Source: JAVMKJ01 sp031732875
GTDB taxonomy: Bacteria > Pseudomonadota > Gammaproteobacteria > Competibacterales > Competibacteraceae
Length of the DNA: 51,681 nt
Direction of reading: 5' to 3'
NCBI GenBank assembly: GCA_031732875.1
Contig: JAVMKL010000015.1
Coordinates: forward strand, 1-51,681
This document shows, in pieces, positions 19,924 to 29,416 of the stretch. The notes below the pieces were generated by a model, which was not told where the DNA came from, searched no databases, and saw only the letters and a program-made list of their open reading frames with translations. The position numbers were made by a program, and so were the translations under genes. Position 1 is the stretch's first letter; the number at the start of each line of letters is the position of its first letter.

Positions 19924-21711
19924 TTGAAAACACATCTGCAAGCACTCATCGCCCAGTCCCTCCAGCAACTGCGCCGGAACGGGCTGCTGCCCGACGCCGC
20001 CGCTTCGGTGACCATCCCGCTGGAACGTACCCGCGACCGGGCCCACGGCGACTTCGCCAGTACCATCGCGCTCGTTCTGACCAAGGTCGCGCGCTGCAAA
20101 CCCCGCGACCTGGCCGCACTTCTCGTCGCCGCCCTGCCTCATTCCGACCATGTCGCCAAGGTGGAAATCGCCGGTCCCGGCTTCATCAACTTTTTTCTGG
20201 CCCCCGCCGCCTATCACGCGGTAATCCAGGAGGTTCTCGAGCGGGGCGACACCTTCGGCCGGAGCGAACTCGGCGGCGGCCGGCGAGTGCAGGTGGAGTT
20301 CGTCTCCGCCAATCCGACCGGTCCCCTGCACGTCGGTCACGGCCGCGGCGCGGCCTTCGGCGCCACGGTCGCCAACCTGCTGGACGCGGTCGGCTATCAG
20401 GTGCACCGTGAATACTACGTCAACGACGCCGGGCGGCAGATGAACATTCTGGCCGCCAGCATCTGGCTGCGCTATCTGGAACACTGCGGCGAGCGCTTCC
20501 GCTTTCCCGGCAACGGCTACCGGGGCGAGTACGCGCGCGACATCGCCGCCCGGCTCTACGCCGAACATGGCGGTGCCTACGCGGTCCCGGTGGCTCAGGT
20601 TTTCGATCAGTTGCCTCAGGATGAAGTCCGGGACGAGAACGGCGACATCGTGGCACCCGGCGACAAGGAAGCCCATATCGACGCCCTGGTCGAGCGCACC
20701 CGTACTCTGTTGGGCGATCATCGCTACCGCTACGTCTTCGAACTGGGCCTGAACACCCTCCTCGACGACATCCGCGATGATCTGCGGGAGTTTGGGGTCG
20801 CCTACGACGAGTGGTACTCCGAACTCACCCTGGCGGAACGCGGCGCGGTCAATCGGACCATCAACCGGCTGCGGGATACCGGCCACATCTACGAAAAGGA
20901 TGGGGCGCTGTGGTTCCGCTCCAGCGCCTTCGGCGACGAGAAGGATCGGGTGGTGCAGCGGGAAAACGGCCAGACCACCTACTTCGCCTCGGACATTGCC
21001 TATCACCTGGAAAAATTCGAACGGGGGTTCGACTGGGTGATCGATGTGTGGGGCGCCGACCATCACGGCTACATCCCACGGGTCAAGGGCGCGCTGCGGG
21101 CGTTGGGCCTGGATCCCGACCGGCTGGACGTGCTGCTGGTGCAGTTCGCCATCCTGTACCGCAATGGGGAACGGGTACAGATGTCCACCCGGTCTGGTGA
21201 ATTCGTCACCCTGCGCGAACTGCGCCGGGAGGTCGGTAACGACGCCGCCCGCTTCTTTTACGTCATGCGCAAGAGCGAGCAGCACCTGGATTTCGACCTC
21301 GATCTGGCCAAATCGCAGTCCAAGGACAATCCTGTATACTACATACAATACGCATATGCGCGGGTGTGTAGTGTCATGCGTCAGTTACATGAAAAAGGGC
21401 TGTCCCGCGCCGAGAGGGGCGGTCGAACCCATCTGGCGCTGCTGGCCCAACCACACGAAGAGACTCTGCTGGTCGCGCTGTCCCGCTACCCGGAAGTGGT
21501 GGAAACGGCCGCTCTCAACCACGAACCGCATCTGCTCGCCCACTACCTGCGGGAGCTGGCCAACGCCTTCCACACCTACTACAACGAACACCGCGTTCTG
21601 GTGACCGACGATGCGCTGCGCGACGCCCGCCTCGATTTGAGCCTGGCCACGCGGCAGGTCATCAAAAACGGGCTTACCCTGTTGGGCGTCTCGGCCCCGG
21701 AGGTCATGTGA
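19924..21711 (+). CDS. argS: Arginyl-tRNA synthetase
   Basis: 595 residues from a TTG start with AAAGG upstream. It charges tRNA-Arg. The class I HIGH signature is PLHVGHGRG within SANPTGPLHVGHGRGAAFG, and the KMSKS-equivalent loop is VQMSTRSGEFVTL. The N-terminal Arg-S additional domain (1-100) and C-terminal anticodon domain (from about 450, AYARVCSVMRQL) are present. Bases 21338-21372 within it form an AT-richer quasi-palindrome. The stop overlaps the next gene's GTG start by four bases. Confidence 0.95.
   Translation: MKTHLQALIAQSLQQLRRNGLLPDAAASVTIPLERTRDRAHGDFASTIALVLTKVARCKPRDLAALLVAALPHSDHVAKVEIAGPGFINFFLAPAAYHAVIQEVLERGDTFGRSELGGGRRVQVEFVSANPTGPLHVGHGRGAAFGATVANLLDAVGYQVHREYYVNDAGRQMNILAASIWLRYLEHCGERFRFPGNGYRGEYARDIAARLYAEHGGAYAVPVAQVFDQLPQDEVRDENGDIVAPGDKEAHIDALVERTRTLLGDHRYRYVFELGLNTLLDDIRDDLREFGVAYDEWYSELTLAERGAVNRTINRLRDTGHIYEKDGALWFRSSAFGDEKDRVVQRENGQTTYFASDIAYHLEKFERGFDWVIDVWGADHHGYIPRVKGALRALGLDPDRLDVLLVQFAILYRNGERVQMSTRSGEFVTLRELRREVGNDAARFFYVMRKSEQHLDFDLDLAKSQSKDNPVYYIQYAYARVCSVMRQLHEKGLSRAERGGRTHLALLAQPHEETLLVALSRYPEVVETAALNHEPHLLAHYLRELANAFHTYYNEHRVLVTDDALRDARLDLSLATRQVIKNGLTLLGVSAPEVM
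21338..21372. repeat. Imperfect palindrome inside argS
   Basis: ACTACATAC (21338-21346) and GTGTGTAGT (21364-21372) are complementary at 8 of 9 positions around the perfect core GCATATGC (21352-21359). It stands out in otherwise GC-rich coding sequence. It encodes the conserved YYIQYAYAR part of ArgS, so coding constraint may explain it. Confidence 0.4.
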
Positions 21712-22259
21712 GCATCCAACGCGACTACAAACCCGCCTCGGCCTGGCAGCACCGCCGCCGGGCCGTGCGCCGTCACGGTTTGCTGGTCATCACCCTGATC
21801 CTGATCGGCCTGTTCGGCGGATTGCTGGCCTACATCAAGGGCGACCGCCACCAGCAGGCTCCAGCCACCGCCGCCCAACCGGTGGCTCCTACCCAACCAA
21901 CCCGCGCGCCCGCGCCGCCAACCACGCCGAAAGTCGTCGCACCCGAACCCGCGCCCGCCCCGATCAAACCCAAATACGACTTCTATACCGAACTGCCCAA
22001 GCGCCAGGTCGATATCCAGCAGGAGGAGATCAATCCGCGCGCGACTCCCCCCTCGCAGCCACCTCCCCGGACGCAACCCGCGAACGAACCACTCCGGAAG
22101 CCGGCGGCCCCGCAAAAGAACCCCACGACGCCGACCGTGGCCGCGTTGTCCGCCGGTGGCGCCAAATCCATGACGCGCTCGGACTCCGCGGACCCGCTCC
22201 ATGGCGTTCGATCCGCTCAACCGCTCGCCAACCGACCGGGAATCGCGGTCAAACCCTAG
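21708..22259 (+). CDS. FtsN-like bitopic membrane protein lacking a SPOR domain
   Basis: 183 residues from GTG 21708, overlapping argS, with GGAGG upstream. A basic cytoplasmic segment (HRRRAVRRHG) precedes one membrane helix (about 24-42), a proline-rich periplasmic linker and the motif YDFYTELPKRQV (about 90-101), which is typical of FtsN/SPOR proteins encoded after argS. The C-terminal SPOR domain that binds denuded peptidoglycan is absent: the protein ends in low-complexity sequence (ANRPGIAVKP). No SPOR-like sequence was found in the other frames before the next gene. It may be a shortened cell-division protein that keeps only the FtsN essential-region-like part. Confidence 0.7.
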   Translation: MSIQRDYKPASAWQHRRRAVRRHGLLVITLILIGLFGGLLAYIKGDRHQQAPATAAQPVAPTQPTRAPAPPTTPKVVAPEPAPAPIKPKYDFYTELPKRQVDIQQEEINPRATPPSQPPPRTQPANEPLRKPAAPQKNPTTPTVAALSAGGAKSMTRSDSADPLHGVRSAQPLANRPGIAVKP

Positions 22260-22349
22260 TGAGGCCACCAACGGGATGCGCTTCTTCCAACGTCGTGACC
22301 CTTTTCTCGGGCAAGGCGGCACTCCATCCGGCGACTCCAGGGTTTTGCC

Positions 22350-23774
22350 ATGAACCTTCCCGACACCGTCCGGAGCTACTTGGACCGACAGCGTCTCACC
22401 TACCGGTTGATCCCTTGTCCGGTCGGCGAAAGCCTTATCCAAATTGCCGCGGCGCTCGACCTCCCTCCTCGCTGGACGGCACGAACCGTACTTCTGCGAG
22501 ACGCCTCCGGGCTGGTGATGGCTGTCCTGCCATGCAATCACATCCTGGATTTTTCGATGCTTTGCCAGTTGTTGCGGCGCGATCTGGAACCCCTCTACGG
22601 TGCCGAAGCCGCCCGCTTCTTCCAGAATCACGGCTGCAAGGCCGGTTCTCACCCACCTTTGCCCGATGCGTTCGGCCTATCGGCCCTGGTCGATGAAAAC
22701 CTGGTCGCGGATGGAGATCACGACGTCTACTTCGATGGGGGCAACAGCGATACCCTGGTCGGCATGCACAACGCCGATTTTCGCCGGTTGCTCGCCCGGG
22801 CGCGTTGGGAACGCTTCGCGGTTCCGACCGACCATCTCGATTCCCTGATGAGCCAGCAGGCGTTCACTCCGCAACATCTGATCAGCATCACCAACCGCTA
22901 CACTCCGGCGCAATTGCGCCAAGGCATTGAAGCCATCACCGAACTGCCGGTGATGCCCCCGACCGCGCAACAGATCCTGATGCTGCGCGACAACCCGCGG
23001 ATTGATGTCCAGGACATCATCCGGATTGTCGAACTGGATCCCAGCCTTGCCGCGCAAGTCGTGTATTGGGCACGCTCTCCCCTGCACGGCCATCATGGCG
23101 CGGTGGATTCGCTGGAAACCGCCATCGGCCAGATACTGGGCGCCGAAAACACGCTCAACCTGCTACTCGGCTCCAGCATGGGCCAGAGCTTCCGGCTTCC
23201 GGTCGACGGGCCGGTCGGTCTGGAGGCTTTCTGGCGTCACAGCATCTACTGCGCTTCCCTGATCGGCGAACTGGTCAAGGTTCTGCCCGAGCCGGCTCGC
23301 GTCAAGCCGGGGCTCGCCTATCTGTGCGGGTTGCTGCACAATTTCGGCTACCTGGTGCTGGGCCACGTGTTTCCAGCCCGCTTCTTCCTGTTCAACCGCT
23401 TTCTGGCGGTCAACCGGAACGTATCCCTGAGCGCCGTCGAACGATATGTCCTGGGTGTCGAGCACTGGCATATCGGCGCCTGGCTGATGCAGGCATGGAA
23501 CATGCCGGAGGAAGTGATCTCGGCGGTACGCTGGCACCATAGCGAGGATTGCACGCAGCCGCACGCCGAATACTCCAACCTGGTGCTGATCGCCAACCGA
23601 TTGCTGCACCATTTCGGCCTGGCGGAGGAGCACAACAACCGGCTGCCCGCCCTGGCCATGTTCACGCTCGGCATCACCCGCGACCAGGCGATGGAAGCGC
23701 TCGCGCGGGTACAGTCCAGCATGGCGCAACTCGATACCCTGTCGGAGGCGCTGCGGCTGCCCAGCGGGGGTTGA
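22350..23774 (+). CDS. YbaK-like/HDOD fusion protein
   Basis: 474 residues. Residues about 1-150 resemble the YbaK/ProX aminoacyl-tRNA deacylase fold (SYLDRQRLTYRLIPC, the RTVLLRDASG strand, and DENLVADGDHDVYFDGG). Residues about 190-400 are an HDOD domain (ITELPVMPPTAQQILMLRDNP, IIRIVELDPSLAAQVVYWA, YLCGLLHNFGYLVLG, WHIGAWLMQAWNMPEEV). HDOD proteins are signalling outputs without the full catalytic HD set, and the join to a tRNA-editing-like domain suggests sensing of amino-acid or tRNA state. Activity of the YbaK part is uncertain. Single gene, 90 bp after the FtsN-like gene. Confidence 0.82.
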   Translation: MNLPDTVRSYLDRQRLTYRLIPCPVGESLIQIAAALDLPPRWTARTVLLRDASGLVMAVLPCNHILDFSMLCQLLRRDLEPLYGAEAARFFQNHGCKAGSHPPLPDAFGLSALVDENLVADGDHDVYFDGGNSDTLVGMHNADFRRLLARARWERFAVPTDHLDSLMSQQAFTPQHLISITNRYTPAQLRQGIEAITELPVMPPTAQQILMLRDNPRIDVQDIIRIVELDPSLAAQVVYWARSPLHGHHGAVDSLETAIGQILGAENTLNLLLGSSMGQSFRLPVDGPVGLEAFWRHSIYCASLIGELVKVLPEPARVKPGLAYLCGLLHNFGYLVLGHVFPARFFLFNRFLAVNRNVSLSAVERYVLGVEHWHIGAWLMQAWNMPEEVISAVRWHHSEDCTQPHAEYSNLVLIANRLLHHFGLAEEHNNRLPALAMFTLGITRDQAMEALARVQSSMAQLDTLSEALRLPSGG

Positions 23775-23804
23775 TCGGCGCTAACCACGCGGAAGTGGCC
23801 GTGA

Positions 23805-23984
23805 AGGCGTGGGGATAGCCGACAGGAATTGGCGGAAAAAATCATGCTTTATCTAGCTGCTGGCGCACGGGAAGTCTGGATCGTATTTGAAGATGGTCAG
23901 ATTGAAATTTACGATGCCAGCGGCCGGCTGGAACATTCGGCGTTGTTGCATCCGATTATGCTGGAGTTGCAAATACTCTTCTAG
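23805..23984 (+). pseudogene. C-terminal relic of a Uma2-family (DUF820) protein
   Basis: The frame from 23805 reads RQELAEKIMLYLAAGAREVW, then IVFEDGQIEIYDASG and a TAG stop at 23982-23984. The pieces RQELAEK and YLAAGAREVWIV are the hallmark C-terminal part of Uma2 PD-(D/E)XK-type proteins, in which K and E of the fold appear just before. The N-terminal two thirds are missing, and the frame is closed upstream by a TGA at 23802. The longest open version (ATG 23844) would be 46 residues, too short to fold. Its stop lies 10 bases before the 3' end of speA. Confidence 0.65.
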
Positions 23985-23994
23985 CAGATGCCCA

Positions 23995-25902
23995 CTACGG
24001 TTCCAGATAGGTATAACCATCCAGTCCCGTGCCCAGTTCCGCCAAGTAAACCGCCTGTTGCTCCGGGTCGAGACCGGCGGTGGCGATCTTCTCGCGATAG
24101 GCCACCCGCAGCGCTTCCGGTTCGAACCCCACGTAGCGCAGCAAATCCGTCACCGTATCACCCCGCGCCGGCTCCACCAGCCGGTAACCGCCGTCCTCGG
24201 TCAGTTCCACGTTGACGGCGGCGGTATCGCCGAACAGGTTGTGCATGTCGCCGAGGATTTCCTGGTAGGCCCCCAGCAGGAAAATCGCCAGCCGGTAGGG
24301 CTCGCCGATCCGCCAAGGCGGCAGTGGCAACGTGGTTTCCACCCCTTCCCCATCCACGTAGCGCTGGATGCAGCCATCGGAATCGCAGGTCAAATCCTGC
24401 AGGACCGACCGGCTGGTGGGCGGTTCGTCCAACCCCCGCAGCGGCAGGATCGGAAAGATCTGGTCCAGCGCCCATGCATCGGGCATCGACTGGAACACCG
24501 AAAAGTTCAGGAACAGTTTCTCCGCCAGCTTCTCGTTCAGTTCGTCCAGCAACTCGCGATGGGCGCGGACGCCGGGATTGAGCAAGGGCCGCAGCTTGCG
24601 GCAGATGGCGAAATAGAGCTGCTCGGCGCGGGCGCGCTGCTCCAGCCGCACCACCCCGTGGAGATACATGTCCCGCGCCTCGGCCAGCCAGTAGGCGGCA
24701 TTATGATAGACTTCCACCGCCGCCCCGCGCGAAAGGCTCCGATACACATCCCAGAGCTTGTGCAGGATCAGGGGATCGCCGGCACCGGGCGGCGGCGGCG
24801 GCCGGTCTCCGGGCGGCGGCTCGCGATCGATCACCTCGGTGATCAGCAGGGCGTGATGGGCGGTCAACGCCCGACCCGACTCGCTGAACAGATGTGGATG
24901 GGGCAGGTTCTGCTCGACGCAGACCTCCCACAGGGCGGAAACCACGTTGTTGGCGTACTCCCGCACGCTGTAGTTCATCGAACAGTCGCCGCGCGAGCCG
25001 GTGCCCTCGTAATCCACCCCCAGCCCGCCGCCGACGTCCACCCAGCGCGGGGAAGCGCCCAACCGCCACAGGTCGGTGTAATAGCGCCCCACTTCCCGCA
25101 GGCCGCGCTGGATGTCGTGGATATTGGCGATCTGCGAGCCGAGATGGGCGTGCAGCAGGGTGAGGGTATCCAGCATCCCCAACTCCTTCAGCCGCCGCAC
25201 CGCCTCCAACACCTGGCTGGCGGACAAGCCGAACTTGGATTTCTCGCCGCCGGTGTTCTGCCACTTGCCGGCGCCGATCGAGGCCAGTCGCACCCGGATT
25301 CCCAGTTGCGGTCGCACGCCCATCCCCCGCGATTCCTCGATGACCAGATCCAGTTCGGACAGCTTCTCGATCACGTTGAATACGTTCAGACCCAGTTGCC
25401 GGCCGATCAGCCCCAGGCGGAGGTACTCCCGGTCCTTGTAGCCGTTGCAGACCACCACGCCGCCGGTTTGGGACAAGCTCAACACCGCCATCAGCTCCGG
25501 CTTGCTGCCGGCCTCCAGCCCCACCCGCGGACCGCCGTGACGGACGATCTCGCTGACCACCCGCCGCTGTTGGTTGACCTTGATCGGGTACACCGCGGTA
25601 TAACCACCCTGGTAGTCGAGATCGGCGATGGCGGCGGCGAAGGCATCGCACAGGGTATCGACCCGATCGTGCAGGATATGGTCGAACCGCGCCAGCACCG
25701 GCAGGCCATGACCTCGAGCGCGCAGATCCCCGGCCAAGGCGGATAGATCGACGCCAGGATGGCCCGGATGACGCGGCGAGCGTACCCGCACCCGGCCGCC
25801 ATCGTCGATCTCGAAGTAGCCACCGCCCCAGCGGGTGGTGTTATATACTTCGCGCGCCTGGGCCACGGTCCAAGGTGACTGTGGCTGCCGCGGGTCGTTC
25901 AA
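23995..25902 (-). CDS. speA: Biosynthetic arginine decarboxylase
   Basis: 635 residues, as expected for SpeA. It converts arginine to agmatine in the polyamine route. It is a PLP enzyme of the alanine-racemase fold; the PLP lysine is K108 in VYPIKVNQQ. Other family marks are GLEAGSKPELMAVL, LHAHLGSQIANIHDI and DVGGGLGVDYEGT. The start is TTG at 25902, since no ATG is available there; GGAGG lies about 14 bases upstream. It is divergent from speE with 33 bp between starts, so the two polyamine genes share one control region. Confidence 0.95.
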   Translation of the reverse strand: MNDPRQPQSPWTVAQAREVYNTTRWGGGYFEIDDGGRVRVRSPRHPGHPGVDLSALAGDLRARGHGLPVLARFDHILHDRVDTLCDAFAAAIADLDYQGGYTAVYPIKVNQQRRVVSEIVRHGGPRVGLEAGSKPELMAVLSLSQTGGVVVCNGYKDREYLRLGLIGRQLGLNVFNVIEKLSELDLVIEESRGMGVRPQLGIRVRLASIGAGKWQNTGGEKSKFGLSASQVLEAVRRLKELGMLDTLTLLHAHLGSQIANIHDIQRGLREVGRYYTDLWRLGASPRWVDVGGGLGVDYEGTGSRGDCSMNYSVREYANNVVSALWEVCVEQNLPHPHLFSESGRALTAHHALLITEVIDREPPPGDRPPPPPGAGDPLILHKLWDVYRSLSRGAAVEVYHNAAYWLAEARDMYLHGVVRLEQRARAEQLYFAICRKLRPLLNPGVRAHRELLDELNEKLAEKLFLNFSVFQSMPDAWALDQIFPILPLRGLDEPPTSRSVLQDLTCDSDGCIQRYVDGEGVETTLPLPPWRIGEPYRLAIFLLGAYQEILGDMHNLFGDTAAVNVELTEDGGYRLVEPARGDTVTDLLRYVGFEPEALRVAYREKIATAGLDPEQQAVYLAELGTGLDGYTYLEP

Positions 25903-25935
25903 TGCCGTTCAACCTCCGCAGGATAAGGTCTCGAC

Positions 25936-26799
25936 GTGACGCTGGATCATCACTGGTTTTCCGAAATCCACCCGGCGACGGGCTCCGCCTTCTCCCTCAA
26001 GCTTCAGGGCAAGCTGCACGAAGCGCGGAGTCCTTATCAGCGGGTCGCCGTCTATGCCACCGAAGCCTTCGGCAACCTGATGGTGATCGACGACTATATT
26101 ATGCTGACCAGTCGTGACAATTTCCTGTATCACGAGATGATGGCCCATCCGGCATTGTTCACCCACCCAAATCCCCGGCGGGTGCTGATCATCGGCGGCG
26201 GCGACTGCGGCACCCTGCGGGAAGTGCTCAAGCATCCGGGCGTCGAAACGGCCACTCAGGTGGATATCGACGACGAAGTCACCCAGGCTTCCGAACGCTA
26301 CTTCCCCGAACTGTGCGAGTCCAACGGCGATCCGCGGGCGCGATTGCACTTCGACGACGGCTTGGCCTGGGTCAGAAACGCCGAACCGGGCAGCTATGAC
26401 GTGATCATCGTGGACAGCACCGATCCGGTCGGACCGGCCGAGGGATTGTTCGCCGAACCGTTCCTGCGCGACTGCCATCGCGTGCTTGGGACCGACGGCC
26501 TGCTGGTGCAACAGAGCGAGTCGCCGCTGTTTCATCTCGACAGCATTCTGGTGCCTTTACACCGGACCCTGCGCGCCGCCGGCTTCGCGGATACCCATTC
26601 CCTGCACTTTCCCCAGTGCGTCTATCCGTCCGGCTGGTGGACCGCCACTCTCGCGCGCAAAACCGGCCGGGTCGCCGATTTCCGGGAAGCCGCCGCCGCC
26701 GCCAAGTCGTTCGCTACCGAGTATTACAATGCCGAAATTCATCGCGCCGCGCTGGCCACGCCGGAATTCATGCGGCGGGCGCTGGCCGCGGAGGGGTAG
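25936..26799 (+). CDS. speE: Spermidine synthase
   Basis: 287 residues from GTG 25936 with AGGATAAGG upstream. It transfers aminopropyl from decarboxylated SAM to putrescine. Family residues are clear: the substrate region NLMVIDDYIMLTSRDNFLYHEMMAH, written here only as MVIDDYIMLT and YHEMMAHP; the nucleotide motif VLIIGGGDCGTLREVLKH in the Rossmann fold; and the catalytic aspartate in VDSTDPVGPAEGLF. It pairs with speA functionally and by position, though speB/agmatinase and speD are not in this window. Confidence 0.95.
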   Translation: MTLDHHWFSEIHPATGSAFSLKLQGKLHEARSPYQRVAVYATEAFGNLMVIDDYIMLTSRDNFLYHEMMAHPALFTHPNPRRVLIIGGGDCGTLREVLKHPGVETATQVDIDDEVTQASERYFPELCESNGDPRARLHFDDGLAWVRNAEPGSYDVIIVDSTDPVGPAEGLFAEPFLRDCHRVLGTDGLLVQQSESPLFHLDSILVPLHRTLRAAGFADTHSLHFPQCVYPSGWWTATLARKTGRVADFREAAAAAKSFATEYYNAEIHRAALATPEFMRRALAAEG

Positions 26800-26800
26800 G

Positions 26801-26838
26801 AAAAAACACGAGGGCGAAGCCACGCCGTGGCCCCGCCC
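26801..26838 (-). terminator. Intrinsic terminator for the glnK-amtB-glnK operon
   Basis: On the plus strand GGGCG (26812-26816) and GCCACG (26819-26824) pair with CGTGGC (26826-26831) and CGCCC (26834-26838). Read on the minus strand the stem is followed by a T-run, complementary to AAAAAA at 26801-26806. It sits between convergent speE and glnK and has the polarity to stop the glnK transcript. Confidence 0.7.
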
Positions 26839-26865
26839 TGCCCGATGCGCCCCATGGCACGGGGT

Positions 26866-27204
26866 TTACAGCGCGCTCGGGCCGATTTCGCCGGTGCGAA
26901 TCCGGATCGCGCGCTCCAGATCGTAGACGAAGATTTTACCGTCGCCGATCTTGCCGGTGTTGGCGGTGGAGCAGATCGCCTCCACCACCTTGTCCACCAG
27001 GCCATCGTCCACGGCGATTTCCAGCTTGACCTTCGGCAGGAAATCCACCACGTACTCGGCGCCGCGATACAGCTCGGTGTGGCCCTTCTGTCGGCCGAAT
27101 CCCTTGACCTCGGTGACCGTGATGCCCTGTACGCCGATGCCCGACAGCGCCTCCCGCACGTCGTCCAGCTTGAACGGTTTGATGATTGCAGTGACTAGCT
27201 TCAT
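26866..27204 (-). CDS. glnK: Nitrogen regulatory protein PII, second copy
   Basis: 112 residues, standard length. PII proteins sense 2-oxoglutarate and ATP/ADP, and block AmtB when nitrogen is plentiful. The uridylylation tyrosine is Y51 in the T-loop (GAEYVVDFLPK), and the B-loop TGKIGDGKIFV and C-terminal RIRTGE are intact. It is the last gene of glnK-amtB-glnK. Its T-loop is identical to that of the copy at 28769-29107; the two differ mainly at about 57-83 and near the C-terminus. Naming as GlnK rather than GlnB rests on the amtB linkage. Confidence 0.93.
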   Translation of the reverse strand: MKLVTAIIKPFKLDDVREALSGIGVQGITVTEVKGFGRQKGHTELYRGAEYVVDFLPKVKLEIAVDDGLVDKVVEAICSTANTGKIGDGKIFVYDLERAIRIRTGEIGPSAL

Positions 27205-27289
27205 GGATACCCTCTAGCGTTCGCCTGATTTAAGACCAAAGCCTGTGCGGAAATATAACCGAAATCCATGGCCATGCGCGATTGTAAAC

Positions 27290-27320
27290 GGACATCGGAA
27301 CCCCGCGGCACCCGATGTCC
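27290..27320 (-). terminator. Hairpin after amtB
   Basis: GGACATCGG (27290-27298) and CCGATGTCC (27312-27320) form a perfect 9-bp stem 12 bases past the amtB stop. The minus-strand continuation GTTTACAAT is only weakly T-rich. It may give partial termination, lowering expression of the distal glnK, or stabilise the amtB mRNA. Confidence 0.5.
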
Positions 27321-27332
27321 ACCGACCCATCA

Positions 27333-28709
<1,377 letters not shown>

Positions 28710-28768
28710 CAGTGGGTTTCTCCTGTTGTAAACGAAAACGATGGGGAAAATCCGCGAACGAATCGTCC

Positions 28769-29107
28769 TTACAGGGCTTCTGGTCCAGATTCGCCGGTAC
28801 GAATTCGGACGGCGCCCTCAAGGTCGTAAACGAAAATCTTGCCATCGCCGACCTTTCCGGTATTGGCGGCTCGGGAAATCGCCTCGATCACCCGGTCGGC
28901 CAGTTCGTCGATCACCCCGACCTCGATCTTGATCTTGGGTAGAAAATCCACCACGTATTCCGCTCCCCGGTACAGTTCGGTATGGCCCTTCTGTCGGCCG
29001 AATCCCTTGACTTCGGTTACTGTTATGCCTTGCGCGCCCACTTCCGAGAGTGCCTCTCGAACATCGTCCAGCTTGAACGGCTTGATAACCGCGGTAATCA
29101 GTTTCAT
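28769..29107 (-). CDS. glnK: Nitrogen regulatory protein PII, promoter-proximal copy
   Basis: 112 residues with the uridylylation tyrosine Y51 in GAEYVVDFLPK, the B-loop TGKVGDGKIFV and C-terminal RIRTGESG. It is first in the glnK-amtB-glnK operon, about 110 bases downstream of a sigma-54-type promoter. Acidic substitutions at about residues 62-70 (VGVIDELADRV against IAVDDGLVDKV) separate it from the distal copy and may alter partner choice. The T-loop sequences are the same. Confidence 0.95.
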   Translation of the reverse strand: MKLITAVIKPFKLDDVREALSEVGAQGITVTEVKGFGRQKGHTELYRGAEYVVDFLPKIKIEVGVIDELADRVIEAISRAANTGKVGDGKIFVYDLEGAVRIRTGESGPEAL

Positions 29108-29215
29108 GGGTCGAAATCTCCTGTGGCTTTGGAATACCCCCGAGGGGCGCGATTAGGTTGTCCCGGCATGCCAGCATTCCCCGAACGCCAATGGTTCATG
29201 TTGTTTTCGCCATCA

Positions 29216-29231
29216 AGCATTTCATGTGCCA
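29216..29231 (-). promoter_or_regulatory. Sigma-54 promoter of the glnK-amtB-glnK operon
   Basis: Read on the minus strand, TGGCAC (29226-29231) is followed after six bases by TGC (29217-29219), giving the invariant GG-N10-GC spacing of -24/-12 promoters and a full TGGCAC match. The predicted transcript would start about 12 bases on, leaving a leader of roughly 100 bases before glnK. Confidence 0.75.
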
Positions 29232-29325
29232 ATTATAATAATACTTAAAATACAATAAGATAAATATATTTTCACTCATGGTGCCGGCTGATTTCGCCCT
29301 TGCCCGAACCCGTGCCCCGAATAGC

Positions 29326-29340
29326 GCACTTTTTTGGTGC
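29326..29340. promoter_or_regulatory. NtrC-type enhancer site
   Basis: GCACT-TTTTT-GGTGC at 29326-29340 has the same 5-5-5 spacing as the E. coli glnA NtrC site (GCACTATATTGGTGC). Flanking GC bases on both sides extend the dyad. It lies about 110 bp upstream of the sigma-54 promoter, a normal enhancer distance. A GGTGC half-site at 29280-29284 may be a second weaker contact. Confidence 0.7.
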
Positions 29341-29416
29341 GCATTGATCGGTACGCAAAATCCGGAAATTCCCGTTACACTTGGAAACGACAATCCATAT
29401 TCCCGGAGAAATGGCG

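Noticed and set aside
23887..25746. 619-residue plus-strand frame opposite speA
   Set aside because: It is antisense to a complete arginine decarboxylase and lacks recognisable domains; the Uma2 relic ends before it.
27205..27332. Second sigma-54 promoter for the distal glnK
   Set aside because: A GG-N10-GC pair can be found near 27250-27266 on the minus strand, but the flanking bases do not match TGGCAC/TTGC, so it is probably chance.
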